DNA of 64,000 nucleotides from Bog-532 sp963732345 (GCA_963732345.1 CAVSZI010000016.1:248001-312000); one strand, 5' to 3'. Positions 20,113 through 28,939 are shown, numbered from the stretch's first letter. Notes: generated by a model not told the origin, from the letters alone. Translations and numbers: made by a program.

Positions 20113-20952
20113 GTGGAGGGAAGGACATTGATCGAGGCTGACCGGACGGCCGGCACGCCCGTCGCGCTGTCCACGTCGTCCGTCTACCCGGACCGGACGC
20201 CAGACGCCTTCGAGGCGGCTGTCCGGCTCGGTTACGACGGCATCGAGGTCATGGTCTACACCGACCCGGTGAGCCAGGACGTCGACGTGCTCAGCCGGCT
20301 GATCGACTACCACCAGATCGCCATCCTCGCGGTGCACGCGCCCAGCCTGCTGCTCACACAGCGGGTGTGGGGACGCGAGCCATGGGAGAAGCTGCGGCGC
20401 TCGAAGGACCTTGCCGAACGGCTCGGCGCGAAGGTCGTGGTGGTGCACCCGCCGTTCCGCTGGCAGCGCGATTACGCACTGGGTTTCGAGGCTGGCCTCG
20501 CGGCCATGGAGGCGGAGACGGACGTAATCTTCGCCGTGGAGAACATGTTCCCGCTGCGCGCCGGTGGCCGGGAGATCGTCCCGTACGCCCCCACCTGGGA
20601 TCCCACCGCCATGGAGTGCGCCCACGTCACGCTGGACCTGTCACACACGGCCGCCTCCGGATCCGACGCTCTGACGATGGCCGCCGATCTGGGCACCCGT
20701 TTGGCGCACGTGCACCTGGCCGACGGGACCGGCGTACCGAACGGCCCGTTCCCCGACGAGCACCTGGTGCCGGGACGCGGCAGCCAGCCGTGCGCCGAGG
20801 TCCTGCGGCGGCTCACCGCCGACGGATATCCGGGCATGGTCGTCCTGGAGGTGAACACGCGCCGGGCCCTCACGCGAGACGAGCGCATGGCGGACCTGGC
20901 CGAGTCGCTGGCCTTTGCCCGCGAGCACCTGACCCAGGTCCCGGCGCACTGA
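20113..20952 (+). CDS. sugar phosphate isomerase/epimerase-like TIM barrel
   Basis: A 279-aa xylose-isomerase-like (AP endonuclease 2 fold) protein. It has GYDGIEVMVYTDP, AVHAPSLLL, VVVHPPFRWQ, AVENMFP, HVTLDLSHTA and LAHVHLADG, the last three supplying typical metal-binding Glu, Asp/His and His positions. The substrate is unknown. The GTG start has GGAGGGA-like sequence upstream. It is followed by the BKACE gene, so the two may share a catabolic role; that is inference. Confidence 0.85.
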   Translation: MEGRTLIEADRTAGTPVALSTSSVYPDRTPDAFEAAVRLGYDGIEVMVYTDPVSQDVDVLSRLIDYHQIAILAVHAPSLLLTQRVWGREPWEKLRRSKDLAERLGAKVVVVHPPFRWQRDYALGFEAGLAAMEAETDVIFAVENMFPLRAGGREIVPYAPTWDPTAMECAHVTLDLSHTAASGSDALTMAADLGTRLAHVHLADGTGVPNGPFPDEHLVPGRGSQPCAEVLRRLTADGYPGMVVLEVNTRRALTRDERMADLAESLAFAREHLTQVPAH

Positions 20953-21047
20953 ACCCAGCCCGCTGACCCGGTCCGGGTGCCGGGCCCAGCCGGCTGACAC
21001 GCGGCCGGCGGTGGACGGGCGGATGAGTGAAGGGGAATGCTGTAGGC

Positions 21048-21909
21048 ATGGACGCTGGCCGTGCGAGCGGGGACGCCCGGATGGGGAAGAACGCGACGCT
21101 GATCACTGTGGCGCCCACCGGGGCAGAAGCCAGCAAAGAGGACGCACCGGCCCTCCCGGTGACCCTGGATGAACTCGTCGCCACCGCGAAGGAATGCCAG
21201 GCCGCGGGAGCGGCGGTCGTACACGTGCACATCAGGGACGACCGGGCGCGCCCGACCCTCGACCGGGGCCGGCTCGACGGACACGGTCGCCGCGCTGCGG
21301 GAGGCGACCGACCTCGTGGTGCAGCTGTCCACCGGCGGCGCGGTCACCGACAGCTTCGACGACCGGCTGGCCGTGCTCGAGGCCGCGCCCGACGCCTGCT
21401 CGCTGACGTGCGGGACCGTCAACTTCGGCGACGAGGTGTTCGCGAATCCGTGGCCATTCGTCCGGCGGCTCTACGCGCGGACCCAGGAACTGGGCGTCGT
21501 GCCGGAATTCGAGCTCTTCGACCTCGGGCACATCGCCACGCTGCACCGGCTCCTCGATGATCTGGGGCCGCCCGCTGGCGGCCGGGTGCACTGCGACCTG
21601 GTGATGGGAATTCCCGGTGGCATGCCCGGGGACACGGCGACGCTGGTCCAGGCCGCGGCTGCCCTCCCAGCCCGCGCAACCTGGTCCGCCACCGGGATCG
21701 GCCGGACGTCGCTTCCCGTCATGCTCGCCGCGGTGGCGGCCGGGGGCCATCTGCGGGTCGGTCTGGAGGACACCCTGTCGTACGCGCGCGGCCGTCCGGC
21801 CAGCGGGAACGCGGAACTGGTGGAGCGGGCCAGTCAGCTAGCACGGCTTGCCCAGCGGCCGCCGATGAACACCGCCGACGCGTGCGCGTTCCTCGGTGTC
21901 AAAGTGTGA
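21048..21909 (+). pseudogene. BKACE (beta-keto acid cleavage, DUF849) gene with a frameshift
   Basis: The N-terminal part reads LITVAPTGAEASKE and VVHVHIRDDRARPTLDRGRL. After one extra base near 21276 the frame moves, and the protein continues TDTVAALREATDLVVQLSTG, CGTVNFGDEVFANPW, ELFDLGHIATL, DLVMGIPGGMPG and GHLRVGLEDTLSYARG to the stop at 21907. These are the TIM-barrel motifs of 3-keto-5-aminohexanoate-cleavage-type enzymes, with HVHIRDD carrying metal ligands. Every other part looks intact, so a sequencing error is as likely as a recent pseudogene. Confidence 0.8.
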
Positions 21910-21966
21910 GAACAGCGCTGATCAGCGAAAAACACTGGCCTGGACGCGGGTAAGGATGCGGACAAG

Positions 21967-22014
21967 GACGCGGGCCAGGACGCGGGCCAGGACGCGGGCC
22001 AGGACGCAGGCGGT
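21967..22014. repeat. 12-bp tandem repeat upstream of the XRE gene
   Basis: Three exact copies of GACGCGGGCCAG plus degenerate flanking units. Confidence 0.9.
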
Positions 22015-22077
22015 GAGGGCGCCGTGCGGTCCGGGGAGAACGCGGCCGGCGGGGGAGAAGCATCGCTTGCAGGACGT

Positions 22078-22106
22078 TTGCAATTGCAAGCAAAGTCGGC
22101 GATACT
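22078..22106 (+). promoter_or_regulatory. XRE promoter with palindrome over the -35
   Basis: TTGCAATTGCAA (22078-22089) is a perfect 12-bp palindrome. Its first half, TTGCAA, lies 17 bp before GATACT (22101-22106), so it can serve as the -35 box. GATACT ends 6 nt before the ATG, implying a leaderless mRNA. A CTTGC...GCAAG pair flanks it. A dimeric repressor bound here would block RNA polymerase. Confidence 0.6.
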
Positions 22107-22112
22107 GACGGT

Positions 22113-22748
22113 ATGCCTCAGGTATCAGTCAATTCGATCGGTGAGTACATCCGCGAACAGCGTGAGCAGGCGAAGATCTCGCTCCGCCAGCTCTCGCAGG
22201 CAGCGGGTGTCTCCAACCCTTATCTCAGCCAGATTGAGCGCGGCCTGCGCAAGCCCAGCGCCGAGATCCTCCAGCAGATCGCCAAGGGCCTGCGGATCTC
22301 CGCCGAGGCGCTGTACGTCCAGGCCGGAATCCTGGAGGACAGGCCGGCGGATTCCGGGGTCCGCTCGGCGCTGCTGGCCGACCCCAGCTTGTCCGAGCGC
22401 CAGAAGCAGGTGCTGATCGAGATCTACGAGTCGTTCCGCAAGGAAGGCGGAGCGGCCGCCGATTCGCCGGCCGGTGACGGTGCGACGGTCACTCTCATGC
22501 CGCGCGCGGTGACGGCCGTCGATCCGGGTCCCGGGCCGGACGACCGTCCGGCACGCCGGGGACGCGGCGCGCGTGGCGCTTCGACGGGGCCCTGGGCGAC
22601 CGCCACGGACGACCTGCCCGGCTTCGACGACGCCCCGGGTGCCCCGCAGAGCCAGGTGAACGCGCCGGACCCGGCGGGGCCAGTGACCCCGGCCAGCGCG
22701 GCGGGCACGGGCTGGCCTGCGGACATGCCGCCGCACAACGAGGAATAG
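22113..22748 (+). CDS. XRE-family transcriptional regulator
   Basis: A 211-aa protein with an N-terminal helix-turn-helix (residues ~9-65: YIREQREQAKISLRQLSQAA, SNPYLSQIERGLRKPS). A predicted helical segment near 90-115 (LSERQKQVLIEIYESFRKEG) is followed by a disordered Pro/Ala/Gly/Asp-rich tail. It resembles actinobacterial XRE regulators of unknown target, Rv0474-like. The palindrome over its own -35 suggests autoregulation; that is inference. Confidence 0.85.
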   Translation: MPQVSVNSIGEYIREQREQAKISLRQLSQAAGVSNPYLSQIERGLRKPSAEILQQIAKGLRISAEALYVQAGILEDRPADSGVRSALLADPSLSERQKQVLIEIYESFRKEGGAAADSPAGDGATVTLMPRAVTAVDPGPGPDDRPARRGRGARGASTGPWATATDDLPGFDDAPGAPQSQVNAPDPAGPVTPASAAGTGWPADMPPHNEE

Positions 22749-22754
22749 CACATC

Positions 22755-22772
22755 GGCGGCCGCGAGGCCGCC
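22755..22772 (+). terminator. XRE gene terminator hairpin
   Basis: GGCGGCC-GCGA-GGCCGCC, a 7-bp stem with a GCGA tetraloop, 6 bp past the stop. Confidence 0.55.
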
Positions 22773-22809
22773 ACTAACCGATTGGTGCCGTCTGAGGGAC
22801 GGCCTGGGC

Positions 22810-22845
22810 GGTGCGGCCGGAACGGGAAAAATGATCGGCCGCACC
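22810..22845 (+). promoter_or_regulatory. 10-bp stem hairpin immediately upstream of the DUF2516 gene
   Basis: GGTGCGGCCG and CGGCCGCACC enclose a 16-nt A-rich loop and end 7 nt before the GTG start. It could be a further terminator or a translation-control hairpin. Confidence 0.4.
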
Positions 22846-22852
22846 AGATAGC

Positions 22853-23209
22853 GTGGATGGCGTGTTCTCAGGTTCAGCGATGACGCCGCTCAGTATCTTC
22901 TTCGCCGTCATCTCGATCGCCGCGTTCGTGTTCGAGGCTTTCGCGTTCATCGACGCGGTACGCAGGCCTGCCCCGGCCTTCGTGGCCGCGGGAAAGCAGA
23001 CCAAGCCCATCTGGCTGATCATCCTCGGTGTCGCGATGGTCGTCGGTCTTGGTTACGCCTTCTACGTGGGCGGCGCGTCGGCCATCTCGATCCTGCCGGT
23101 CGCGGCGTTTGTCGCGGCCGCGATCTACCTGGTTGACGTCCGGCCGAAGGTCAGGGAGTTCAAGACCGGCAACGGCAGCTCGCGCTCAGGGCCGTACGGG
23201 CCCTGGTAA
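22853..23209 (+). CDS. DUF2516 membrane protein
   Basis: A 118-aa protein with three hydrophobic segments (around residues 12-35, 54-72, 76-97) and the family-like core FAFIDAVRRPAPAFVAAGKQTK. DUF2516 proteins are small actinobacterial membrane proteins of unknown function. GTG 22853 and ATG 22880 are both possible starts; the second removes nine residues. Confidence 0.75.
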   Translation: MDGVFSGSAMTPLSIFFAVISIAAFVFEAFAFIDAVRRPAPAFVAAGKQTKPIWLIILGVAMVVGLGYAFYVGGASAISILPVAAFVAAAIYLVDVRPKVREFKTGNGSSRSGPYGPW

Positions 23210-23255
23210 CCGGATCCGGCTGAGCCGGGCGGCCTCGCCGGGCCGCACCGGCAGC

Positions 23256-24209
23256 TCAGTTGGGCAGGAGCAGCAGTGCGACGGGCACGACCACGATCGT
23301 GGTGGCGGCGCACCAGATGCCCAGGCGTACCGCGTGCGCCAGCGGCGGCGCCGGGGTCATGATGCGGGTAACCCGTGCGGCCATCTCGCCCTCCTGTACG
23401 GCGCCAGAGACAGCCAGCGCCCCGGCCGGGGTGTTCTCGGCATAGCCCGCGGTGCCGAAACGGGCCAGTGCTCCGGCGAGGGCTCGCGCCGGACGGGCCC
23501 GCAGGGCGCGGTCATCGGCCAGCATCTCGATCAGCAGGGCCACGGACTGGTGCGCGTCGGCGCAGATCCGGGACCAGCCGAATGCCCGCCGCAGCGCCGT
23601 GAACGGGAGGACCACCAGGTCGTGCCGCTCGCGCAGGTGGGCCCGCTCGTGCGCGAGTACCGCCGCGAGTTCGGCCGGCCGCAGCAGGTCCAGCGCACCG
23701 ACGCTCACTACGATCCGTGACCGCAATCCGGGCAGGCAGTACGCCGTCGCTGCCGGATAATCGACCACCAGCGCACCGGGAGCCTTCGGGTCACCGCGGG
23801 CCAGCAGGGCGAGCAGGGCCCGCTGCCGCCGCCGGGCCCGGATCACCAGCGCCGAGGACGCCACGAGCACCGAGCAGAGCCGGGCCAGCAGGGCCAGGCC
23901 CATCACCAGACTGACGAGCCGCAGGAAAACGGGCAGCACCGGCTGGCCCGCAGGGAACAGGCGCCCGCTGGCCGCGGCCGAGGCCACCCGGGTCACGCCA
24001 CCGGCAACGCTGGCCGCTCGCGGTGGCATGCCGACCTCAATCAGCGCCCCGACGGCCGCGAGGCCCCCAGCGAGCCCGAGAGCCTGCCAGAGCAGGATCG
24101 CAGCCCCCGGCGACCGCCGGGGCCACCGTGCGGCCCTCAGCGCCGCGGAACCCCGCACGCTCCCAATGGCGACAGCGGCGAGCAGAGTCGCGTCGGCCGG
24201 TCCAGTCAT
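23256..24209 (-). CDS. M56-family membrane metallopeptidase (BlaR1/MecR1-like)
   Basis: A 317-aa multi-pass protein with the zinc motif HERAH in AAVLAHERAHLRERHDLVV, preceded by VVSVGALDLLRPAELA as in actinobacterial M56 peptidases. It lacks the penicillin-binding sensor domain of BlaR1. The start overlaps the BlaI-type repressor stop by one base (TGATG), so the pair is translationally coupled. By family the peptidase would cleave the partner repressor; the inducing signal is unknown. Confidence 0.88.
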   Translation of the reverse strand: MTGPADATLLAAVAIGSVRGSAALRAARWPRRSPGAAILLWQALGLAGGLAAVGALIEVGMPPRAASVAGGVTRVASAAASGRLFPAGQPVLPVFLRLVSLVMGLALLARLCSVLVASSALVIRARRRQRALLALLARGDPKAPGALVVDYPAATAYCLPGLRSRIVVSVGALDLLRPAELAAVLAHERAHLRERHDLVVLPFTALRRAFGWSRICADAHQSVALLIEMLADDRALRARPARALAGALARFGTAGYAENTPAGALAVSGAVQEGEMAARVTRIMTPAPPLAHAVRLGIWCAATTIVVVPVALLLLPN

Positions 24210-24574
24210 CAGCCCCCGCCGTCACCTTCGATCTCGTCCAGAGCACCACGGAGCACGCTGGCCTCTACGCCTGACACCGACTTGGCAAACCGCGCGAGTG
24301 CGGCCGACCGGTCGCCTGTCTGCTCCAGCGCCGTCAGCATCAGTTCGGTCACGTACGCTTCCCTAGTCGCGGCCGGCCGGTAGCGCCATGCGCGCCCGTC
24401 CCGCTCTCGCCGGGCGAAGCCCTTCTTCGCCAGCCTGTCCAGCACGGTCATCACCGTCGTATGCGCCAGATCACGTTCGGTGAGCTGCGCGCTGACCTCG
24501 CGGACCGTGAGTGACTCGCCGGTTCCCCACAGTACGTCCATGATCGCGCGCTCGAGATCGCCTAGCCGGTTCAC
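24209..24574 (-). CDS. BlaI/MecI-family repressor
   Basis: A 121-aa winged-helix repressor (LGDLERAIMDVLW, LTVREVSAQLTERDLAHTTV, MTVLDRLAKKGFARRER) with a C-terminal dimerisation helix. The GTG at 24574 gives the canonical N-terminus; longer frames add Pro/Arg-rich residues. It is the first gene of the repressor-M56 pair. No convincing BlaI-type operator was found by eye. Confidence 0.88.
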   Translation of the reverse strand: MNRLGDLERAIMDVLWGTGESLTVREVSAQLTERDLAHTTVMTVLDRLAKKGFARRERDGRAWRYRPAATREAYVTELMLTALEQTGDRSAALARFAKSVSGVEASVLRGALDEIEGDGGG

Positions 24575-24764
24575 ACAGGCCACTTTACCCACGGCGAGCG
24601 GCGGCGAATCGGCCACAGCACGCAGACCCGCCCTCGGCCGGCCTGGCGTGCGTGGTGCACTCCGGTCAGGTCCGCGCACGGTCCTCGTCCTGGTGAAGCG
24701 CCGTCATGCCATCCGGATAACGCTGGCCCCGGTGACACTACCGATCAAGAAACTGACGTGGAGG

Positions 24765-25334
24765 TTATTGCCGTGAATTCCGCGACTGCTCCGGGTCTGC
24801 GGTCCCCCGGGGGGCCGCCTCAGGGTCCGCGAACCGCGCGAACGCGCGCAGATTGGCCAGGCTCTCGCCGTTCTTGGCCCGCCACGCCCACTCCCGGCGG
24901 ATGGCGGACGCGAAGCCCAGTTCCAGCGCGACGTCGAAGTTCTCGTCGGCGTAGCTGAGTACGCAGCCCAGGATCCGGTCGATCTCCTCCGGGCCGGCCG
25001 CGGCCAGCGGCAGCCTGCCGACCAGGTACACGTCCCCCATCGAGTCGATGGCGAAGTGCACACCGTAGGTGCGCCCGTTGCGTTCCAGCAGGAATCGGTA
25101 GAAGCGCTCATGGTTCTCGTCGGGCCTGCGGCAGAAAAAGGCTTCGACGTGCAGGCTGTGAGCGCCCGCGATGAGCCACGTCATCGTGGCCAGTTTGTGC
25201 TGTCCTTCCAGCTTCACCAGGTACGCGCCGGGGCTGGGGTTCTGATAAGGCAGGCCCAGCTCGGTCAGGGCCGCCGCGATGGCCGCCGCCGGTTCCGCGT
25301 CCTGGCCCGCGTCCGGGCGGTTGGGGGCGGTCAC
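24765..25334 (-). CDS. YbjN-domain protein
   Basis: A 189-aa YbjN-fold protein (GQHKLATMTWLIAGAHSLHV, RFYRFLLERNGRTYGVHFAI, GDVYLVGRLPL). The fold resembles type III secretion chaperones. Its position directly after mshA is conserved (Rv0487 beside mshA Rv0486), suggesting a mycothiol-linked or housekeeping role, not shown here. It starts 25 bp after the mshA stop. Confidence 0.85.
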   Translation of the reverse strand: MTAPNRPDAGQDAEPAAAIAAALTELGLPYQNPSPGAYLVKLEGQHKLATMTWLIAGAHSLHVEAFFCRRPDENHERFYRFLLERNGRTYGVHFAIDSMGDVYLVGRLPLAAAGPEEIDRILGCVLSYADENFDVALELGFASAIRREWAWRAKNGESLANLRAFARFADPEAAPRGTADPEQSRNSRQ

Positions 25335-25359
25335 GATCGCACCGCCGGGCGGCCGGCCG

Positions 25360-26628
25360 TCATGCCTCTACCCGCGCGCTCGTCTCGCTCACCGCTCCTG
25401 TATACACCGCCAGCAGCTGGTCAACCGCGGCTGACCAGCCAAAGCCCGACGCGTGCCGGATGGCGCCCGCGGACATCCGGGCCAGCGCCCGCGGCGAGGC
25501 GGCGAGCTGGCGCAGCAAGCGCGCGTAGTCGGCGGGATCGTGGCTGTCGACCAGAAGTCCGGACTCACCATCGCATACGGCCGTCCGCAGGCCGCCAACC
25601 GCGGCCGCGACCACCGGTGTGCCGCACGCCTGCGCTTCCAGCGCCACCAGGCCGAACGATTCCGAGTACGACGGCACCGCCACGATGGTGGCAGCCCGGT
25701 ACCATTCGGCCAGCTCCGGCTGGGGACAGGGCGGCTCGAGCCTTACCACGCCGGAAATACCCAGCCGCGCTGCCAGCTGGGTCACCATGTCCGGGTCGTT
25801 CCGCCCCAGGCCGCTCGGGCCGCCGACGAAGACCACCGCGAGCCGGTGGCCCAGCCCGGGATCATCCCTGATCATGTCGGCCACCGCGCGCAGCAGGATG
25901 TCCGGGCCCTTCAGCGGCTGCATGCGCCCGGCGAACAGGAGCACGACCGCGTCGGCAGGCAGGCCGAGCGCCCGCCGGGCGTCCGCTTGCCGGCCGGGGC
26001 GGAATACCGACAGGTCCACGCCCGGGTGGACGGTTTCAACCCGGGAGGCGTCGGCGCCGTAGAGCCCGCTGAGCTGGCGTGCCTCTTCGGCGGTGTTGGC
26101 GACCAGCCGGTCGGCAGCGGCGATGACCTCCGCCTCGCCACGGATCCGGGTGTCGGGTTCGGCCGAGTCGCCGGTCGCCAGAGCCGCGTTCTTCACTTTC
26201 CCGAGGGTGTGCATCGACTGCACGAGGGGTACTCCCCAGCGCTCCTTGGCCACCGCTCCCACCTGGCCGGACAGCCAGTAGTGCGCGTGCACGAGGTCGT
26301 ACCGGCCGGGCGCGTACGCCGCCTCGATGCGGAGCACCTCGAAGGTGAAGTGACATATCTGGGCGGGGATGTCGGCCTTGTCGAGCTCTTCGAAGGGTCC
26401 CGCGGTCACGTGCCGGACGAGCACTCCGGGGGTCAGCTCGGTGACCGGCGGGGCGTCACGGGACACCGCCCGTGTGAAGATCTCCACCTCGGTACCGCGC
26501 TCCGCCAGGCGCTTGGCGACCTCAACGACGTAGACGTTGAGCCCCCCGGCGTCGCCGGTGCCCGGCTGATCGAGCGGTGACGTATGGACGCTGATCGTCG
26601 CGATCCGCCCTGGGACGCTTCGCGGCAC
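25360..26628 (-). CDS. mshA: D-inositol-3-phosphate glycosyltransferase, mycothiol synthesis
   Basis: A 422-aa GT4 (GT-B) enzyme transferring GlcNAc to inositol-3-phosphate, the first step of mycothiol synthesis. Motifs are ISVHTSPLDQPGTGDAGGLN, VHAHYWLSGQVG, NTAEEARQL, HPGVDLSVF, FAGRMQPLKGPDILL and PSYSESFGLVALEAQACGTP. GTG 26628 was chosen because GGTCGGAGG lies 9 nt upstream; a TTG at 26652 is less likely. It is divergent from gpmA. Confidence 0.93.
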   Translation of the reverse strand: MPRSVPGRIATISVHTSPLDQPGTGDAGGLNVYVVEVAKRLAERGTEVEIFTRAVSRDAPPVTELTPGVLVRHVTAGPFEELDKADIPAQICHFTFEVLRIEAAYAPGRYDLVHAHYWLSGQVGAVAKERWGVPLVQSMHTLGKVKNAALATGDSAEPDTRIRGEAEVIAAADRLVANTAEEARQLSGLYGADASRVETVHPGVDLSVFRPGRQADARRALGLPADAVVLLFAGRMQPLKGPDILLRAVADMIRDDPGLGHRLAVVFVGGPSGLGRNDPDMVTQLAARLGISGVVRLEPPCPQPELAEWYRAATIVAVPSYSESFGLVALEAQACGTPVVAAAVGGLRTAVCDGESGLLVDSHDPADYARLLRQLAASPRALARMSAGAIRHASGFGWSAAVDQLLAVYTGAVSETSARVEA

Positions 26629-26714
26629 AGGTATGCACCTCCGACCTTGCAACCTCAGCGTGGTGCCCAGTGTTCCCCGCGGGAGACGCCCATTCGGCGG
26701 AAAGCCCGCTCGCT

Positions 26715-26747
26715 GGCGGTGTGGCCTGCGCCGCAGGCCACACCGCC
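26715..26747. promoter_or_regulatory. 15-bp perfect hairpin between divergent mshA and gpmA
   Basis: A 15-bp perfect inverted repeat with a 3-nt loop lies in the divergent promoter region, 25 bp before gpmA and 87 bp before mshA. It looks like a terminator, which is unexpected there. Confidence 0.6.
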
Positions 26748-26771
26748 ACCGTGACGGATAAGCTTCGCGCC

Positions 26772-27515
26772 ATGAGAACTCTTGTACTGTTGCGCCATGG
26801 TGAGAGCGAGTGGAATTCCAAGGGCCTTTTTACCGGATGGGTCGATGTCGGCCTCTCGGCGACCGGGGCTGACGAGGCGGCGCACGCCGGGAAACTGCTG
26901 AACGACTCCCGGTTGCGCCCGGATGTGCTGCACACCTCGGTGCTGACCCGGGCGATCCAGACGGCGCACATAGCGCTGGAGGCGGCGGAGCTGCTCTGGC
27001 TGCCGGTCCACCGGTCCTGGCGGCTGAACGAGCGGCACTACGGCGCCCTGCAGGGCAAGGACAAGGCGCAGACGCGCCAGGAGTTCGGCGACGAGCAGTT
27101 CATGCTGTGGCGGCGCTCCTACGACGTCCCGCCGCCGCCGATTGCGGATGACGACCCGCTCTCGCAGGCCGGCGACCCGCGGTACGCGCTCCTGCCGCCC
27201 GAGCTGCTGCCCCGCACCGAGTGCCTGAAGGATGTCCTGGCCCGGATGCTGCCGTACTGGTATGAGTTCATCGTGCCGGATCTCGCAGCGGGCAAAACGG
27301 TGCTCGTGACCGCGCACGGTAACTCGCTCCGTGCCCTCGTCAAGCACCTTGACGGCATCAGCGATGACGAGATCGCCGGGCTGAACATCCCGACCGGTAT
27401 CCCGCTCGTCTACGAGCTCGACGGCGGTTTCCGGCCGGCCGAGCGGGGTGGGCGCTACCTGGATCCCCGGGCCGCGGCCGAGGCGGCGGAGGCGGTCAAG
27501 AACCAGGGCCGCTAA
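26772..27515 (+). CDS. gpmA: 2,3-bisphosphoglycerate-dependent phosphoglycerate mutase
   Basis: A 247-aa dPGM interconverting 3- and 2-phosphoglycerate. LLRHGESEWN carries the phosphohistidine; SVLTRAIQTAH, RSWRLNERHYGALQGKDKAQ and TAHGNSLRAL are the other active-site segments. The ATG gives the standard N-terminus. The order mshA-YbjN / gpm-senX3-regX3 matches the mycobacterial Rv0486-Rv0491 neighbourhood. Confidence 0.95.
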   Translation: MRTLVLLRHGESEWNSKGLFTGWVDVGLSATGADEAAHAGKLLNDSRLRPDVLHTSVLTRAIQTAHIALEAAELLWLPVHRSWRLNERHYGALQGKDKAQTRQEFGDEQFMLWRRSYDVPPPPIADDDPLSQAGDPRYALLPPELLPRTECLKDVLARMLPYWYEFIVPDLAAGKTVLVTAHGNSLRALVKHLDGISDDEIAGLNIPTGIPLVYELDGGFRPAERGGRYLDPRAAAEAAEAVKNQGR

Positions 27516-27600
27516 ACGGCGTTTCCCGCGGCTGGCACGTGCGGTGCGCCCCTCCGCCAGGCGGCGATCAGGCGAGCACACGACGAATCGCAAATGTCCT

Positions 27601-27606
27601 GATAAT
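27601..27606 (+). promoter_or_regulatory. -10 hexamer GATAAT, leaderless start of senX3
   Basis: GATAAT (5/6 match to TATAAT) ends 6 nt before GTG 27613; this helps fix an otherwise ambiguous start. Confidence 0.5.
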
Positions 27607-27612
27607 GGACGT

Positions 27613-28890
27613 GTGGGAAACAGTGAGGTCATAGGTCGCACGTCACAGCTCCCTCCCTGGGATGTGCGGGATAGCGCCCCTTACGATCAAGGGTGTGGGC
27701 CTGAGCAGTTCCGACGCGTGGCCGCCTACCCTGGGCGGTGGGCGCCGGCCATCCGGGGAGCGCAGGCGCCGGCTATCCGGGGAGCAGCGGTGTCGGTAAG
27801 CGCGCGGGCCGGGAACGGGAGATCGCTGGAGGACTCGGCCCCGCCCACGCGGCTGCCGCCGGGGATCGCCTCAGTGCTGTCCGTGCTGTCGTCGTCCGCG
27901 GTCGTCCTGGACCGGGAGGACCGCGTCCTGCAGGCCAGCGAGGCGGCGCGCTCGTTCGGGCTGGTCAATGGCGAGCGCCTGATGGCCAGTGAGCTTCTTG
28001 CACTCGCCCGGCAGGTGCGCCGGGACGGTGAGATCCGCGAGGGCGAGTTCGAGGTATCCGCGGGCGGCAGCATCAGCGGCCGGATGACCAGCTTCGCCGT
28101 CCGGGTCGCGCCGCTCGGCGGCGACGTGGGCTGCGACGGCCTGGTGCTGGTCCTGGCCGAGGACCAGACCGAGAGCCGCCGGGTCGAAGAGGTCCGCCGG
28201 GACTTTGTCGCGAACGTCAGCCACGAGCTGAAAACCCCGGTCGGGGCTCTGGCCCTGCTGGCCGAGACGGTCGAGGACGCCGCCGACGATCCCGACGCGG
28301 TGCGCAGGTTCGCGGGCCGGATGCGGCAGGAGGCGGCCCGGCTGACCAACCTGGTGCAGGACATCATCACGCTGTCGCGCATCCAGGCCGCCGAGCCCGT
28401 GCCCGACCCGGTCGCTGCGGAGGTGGACGCGATCGTCGCGGAGGCCCTGGACCGGTGCCGGATGAAGGCCAACGCCCGCGGGATCGCCCTGGTGGAGGTG
28501 GGCGACCACGGGCTCGGCGTGCTCGGCGACGAGGACCTTCTCCTCACGGCGATACGCAACCTGCTGGAGAACGCGGTGGCCTACAGCCCGGAACGGACCC
28601 GGGTGCTGGTCACCACGCGCCGGGCGGATGACCGGGTAGAGATCAGCGTCGAGGATCAGGGCATCGGGATTCCCGAACGGGACCTGCAGCGGATCTTCGA
28701 GCGGTTCTACCGGGTCGACCCGGCCCGCTCGCGAGCCACCGGGGGCACCGGCCTCGGCCTGGCCATCGTGAAGCACGTGACGGCGGCGCACGGCGGCGCC
28801 GTGACGGTCCGGAGCGTGGAGGGCGCAGGCTCCACCTTTACCCTTTCCCTGCCTTTGCGGAGTTCACATGCCGGCTCAGGTTCTGCCTAG
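27613..28890 (+). CDS. senX3: SenX3-like sensor histidine kinase without membrane segments
   Basis: A 425-aa kinase pairing with RegX3. A PAS-like region (~85-180) precedes the HisKA box FVANVSHELKTPVGALALL (phospho-His near 204) and HATPase_c with NLLENAVAYSPERT, EDQGIGIPERDL, FERFYRVDPARSRATGG and TGLGLAIVKHV. SenX3/PhoR proteins normally start with two membrane helices; here the ~85 residues before the PAS are polar and Gly/Pro-rich, with none. A later start (GTG near 27790) would still lack membrane helices. Confidence 0.88.
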   Translation: MGNSEVIGRTSQLPPWDVRDSAPYDQGCGPEQFRRVAAYPGRWAPAIRGAQAPAIRGAAVSVSARAGNGRSLEDSAPPTRLPPGIASVLSVLSSSAVVLDREDRVLQASEAARSFGLVNGERLMASELLALARQVRRDGEIREGEFEVSAGGSISGRMTSFAVRVAPLGGDVGCDGLVLVLAEDQTESRRVEEVRRDFVANVSHELKTPVGALALLAETVEDAADDPDAVRRFAGRMRQEAARLTNLVQDIITLSRIQAAEPVPDPVAAEVDAIVAEALDRCRMKANARGIALVEVGDHGLGVLGDEDLLLTAIRNLLENAVAYSPERTRVLVTTRRADDRVEISVEDQGIGIPERDLQRIFERFYRVDPARSRATGGTGLGLAIVKHVTAAHGGAVTVRSVEGAGSTFTLSLPLRSSHAGSGSA

Positions 28891-28939
28891 CAGCGCGCGC
28901 ACCGGGCCCGCGCGCGTACGCATCTCGGGAGGCACCCAA

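Noticed and set aside
21910..22020. Extension of the BKACE protein through the 12-bp repeat
   Set aside because: Although the repeat is in the same frame, stops at 21907 and shortly after prevent read-through.
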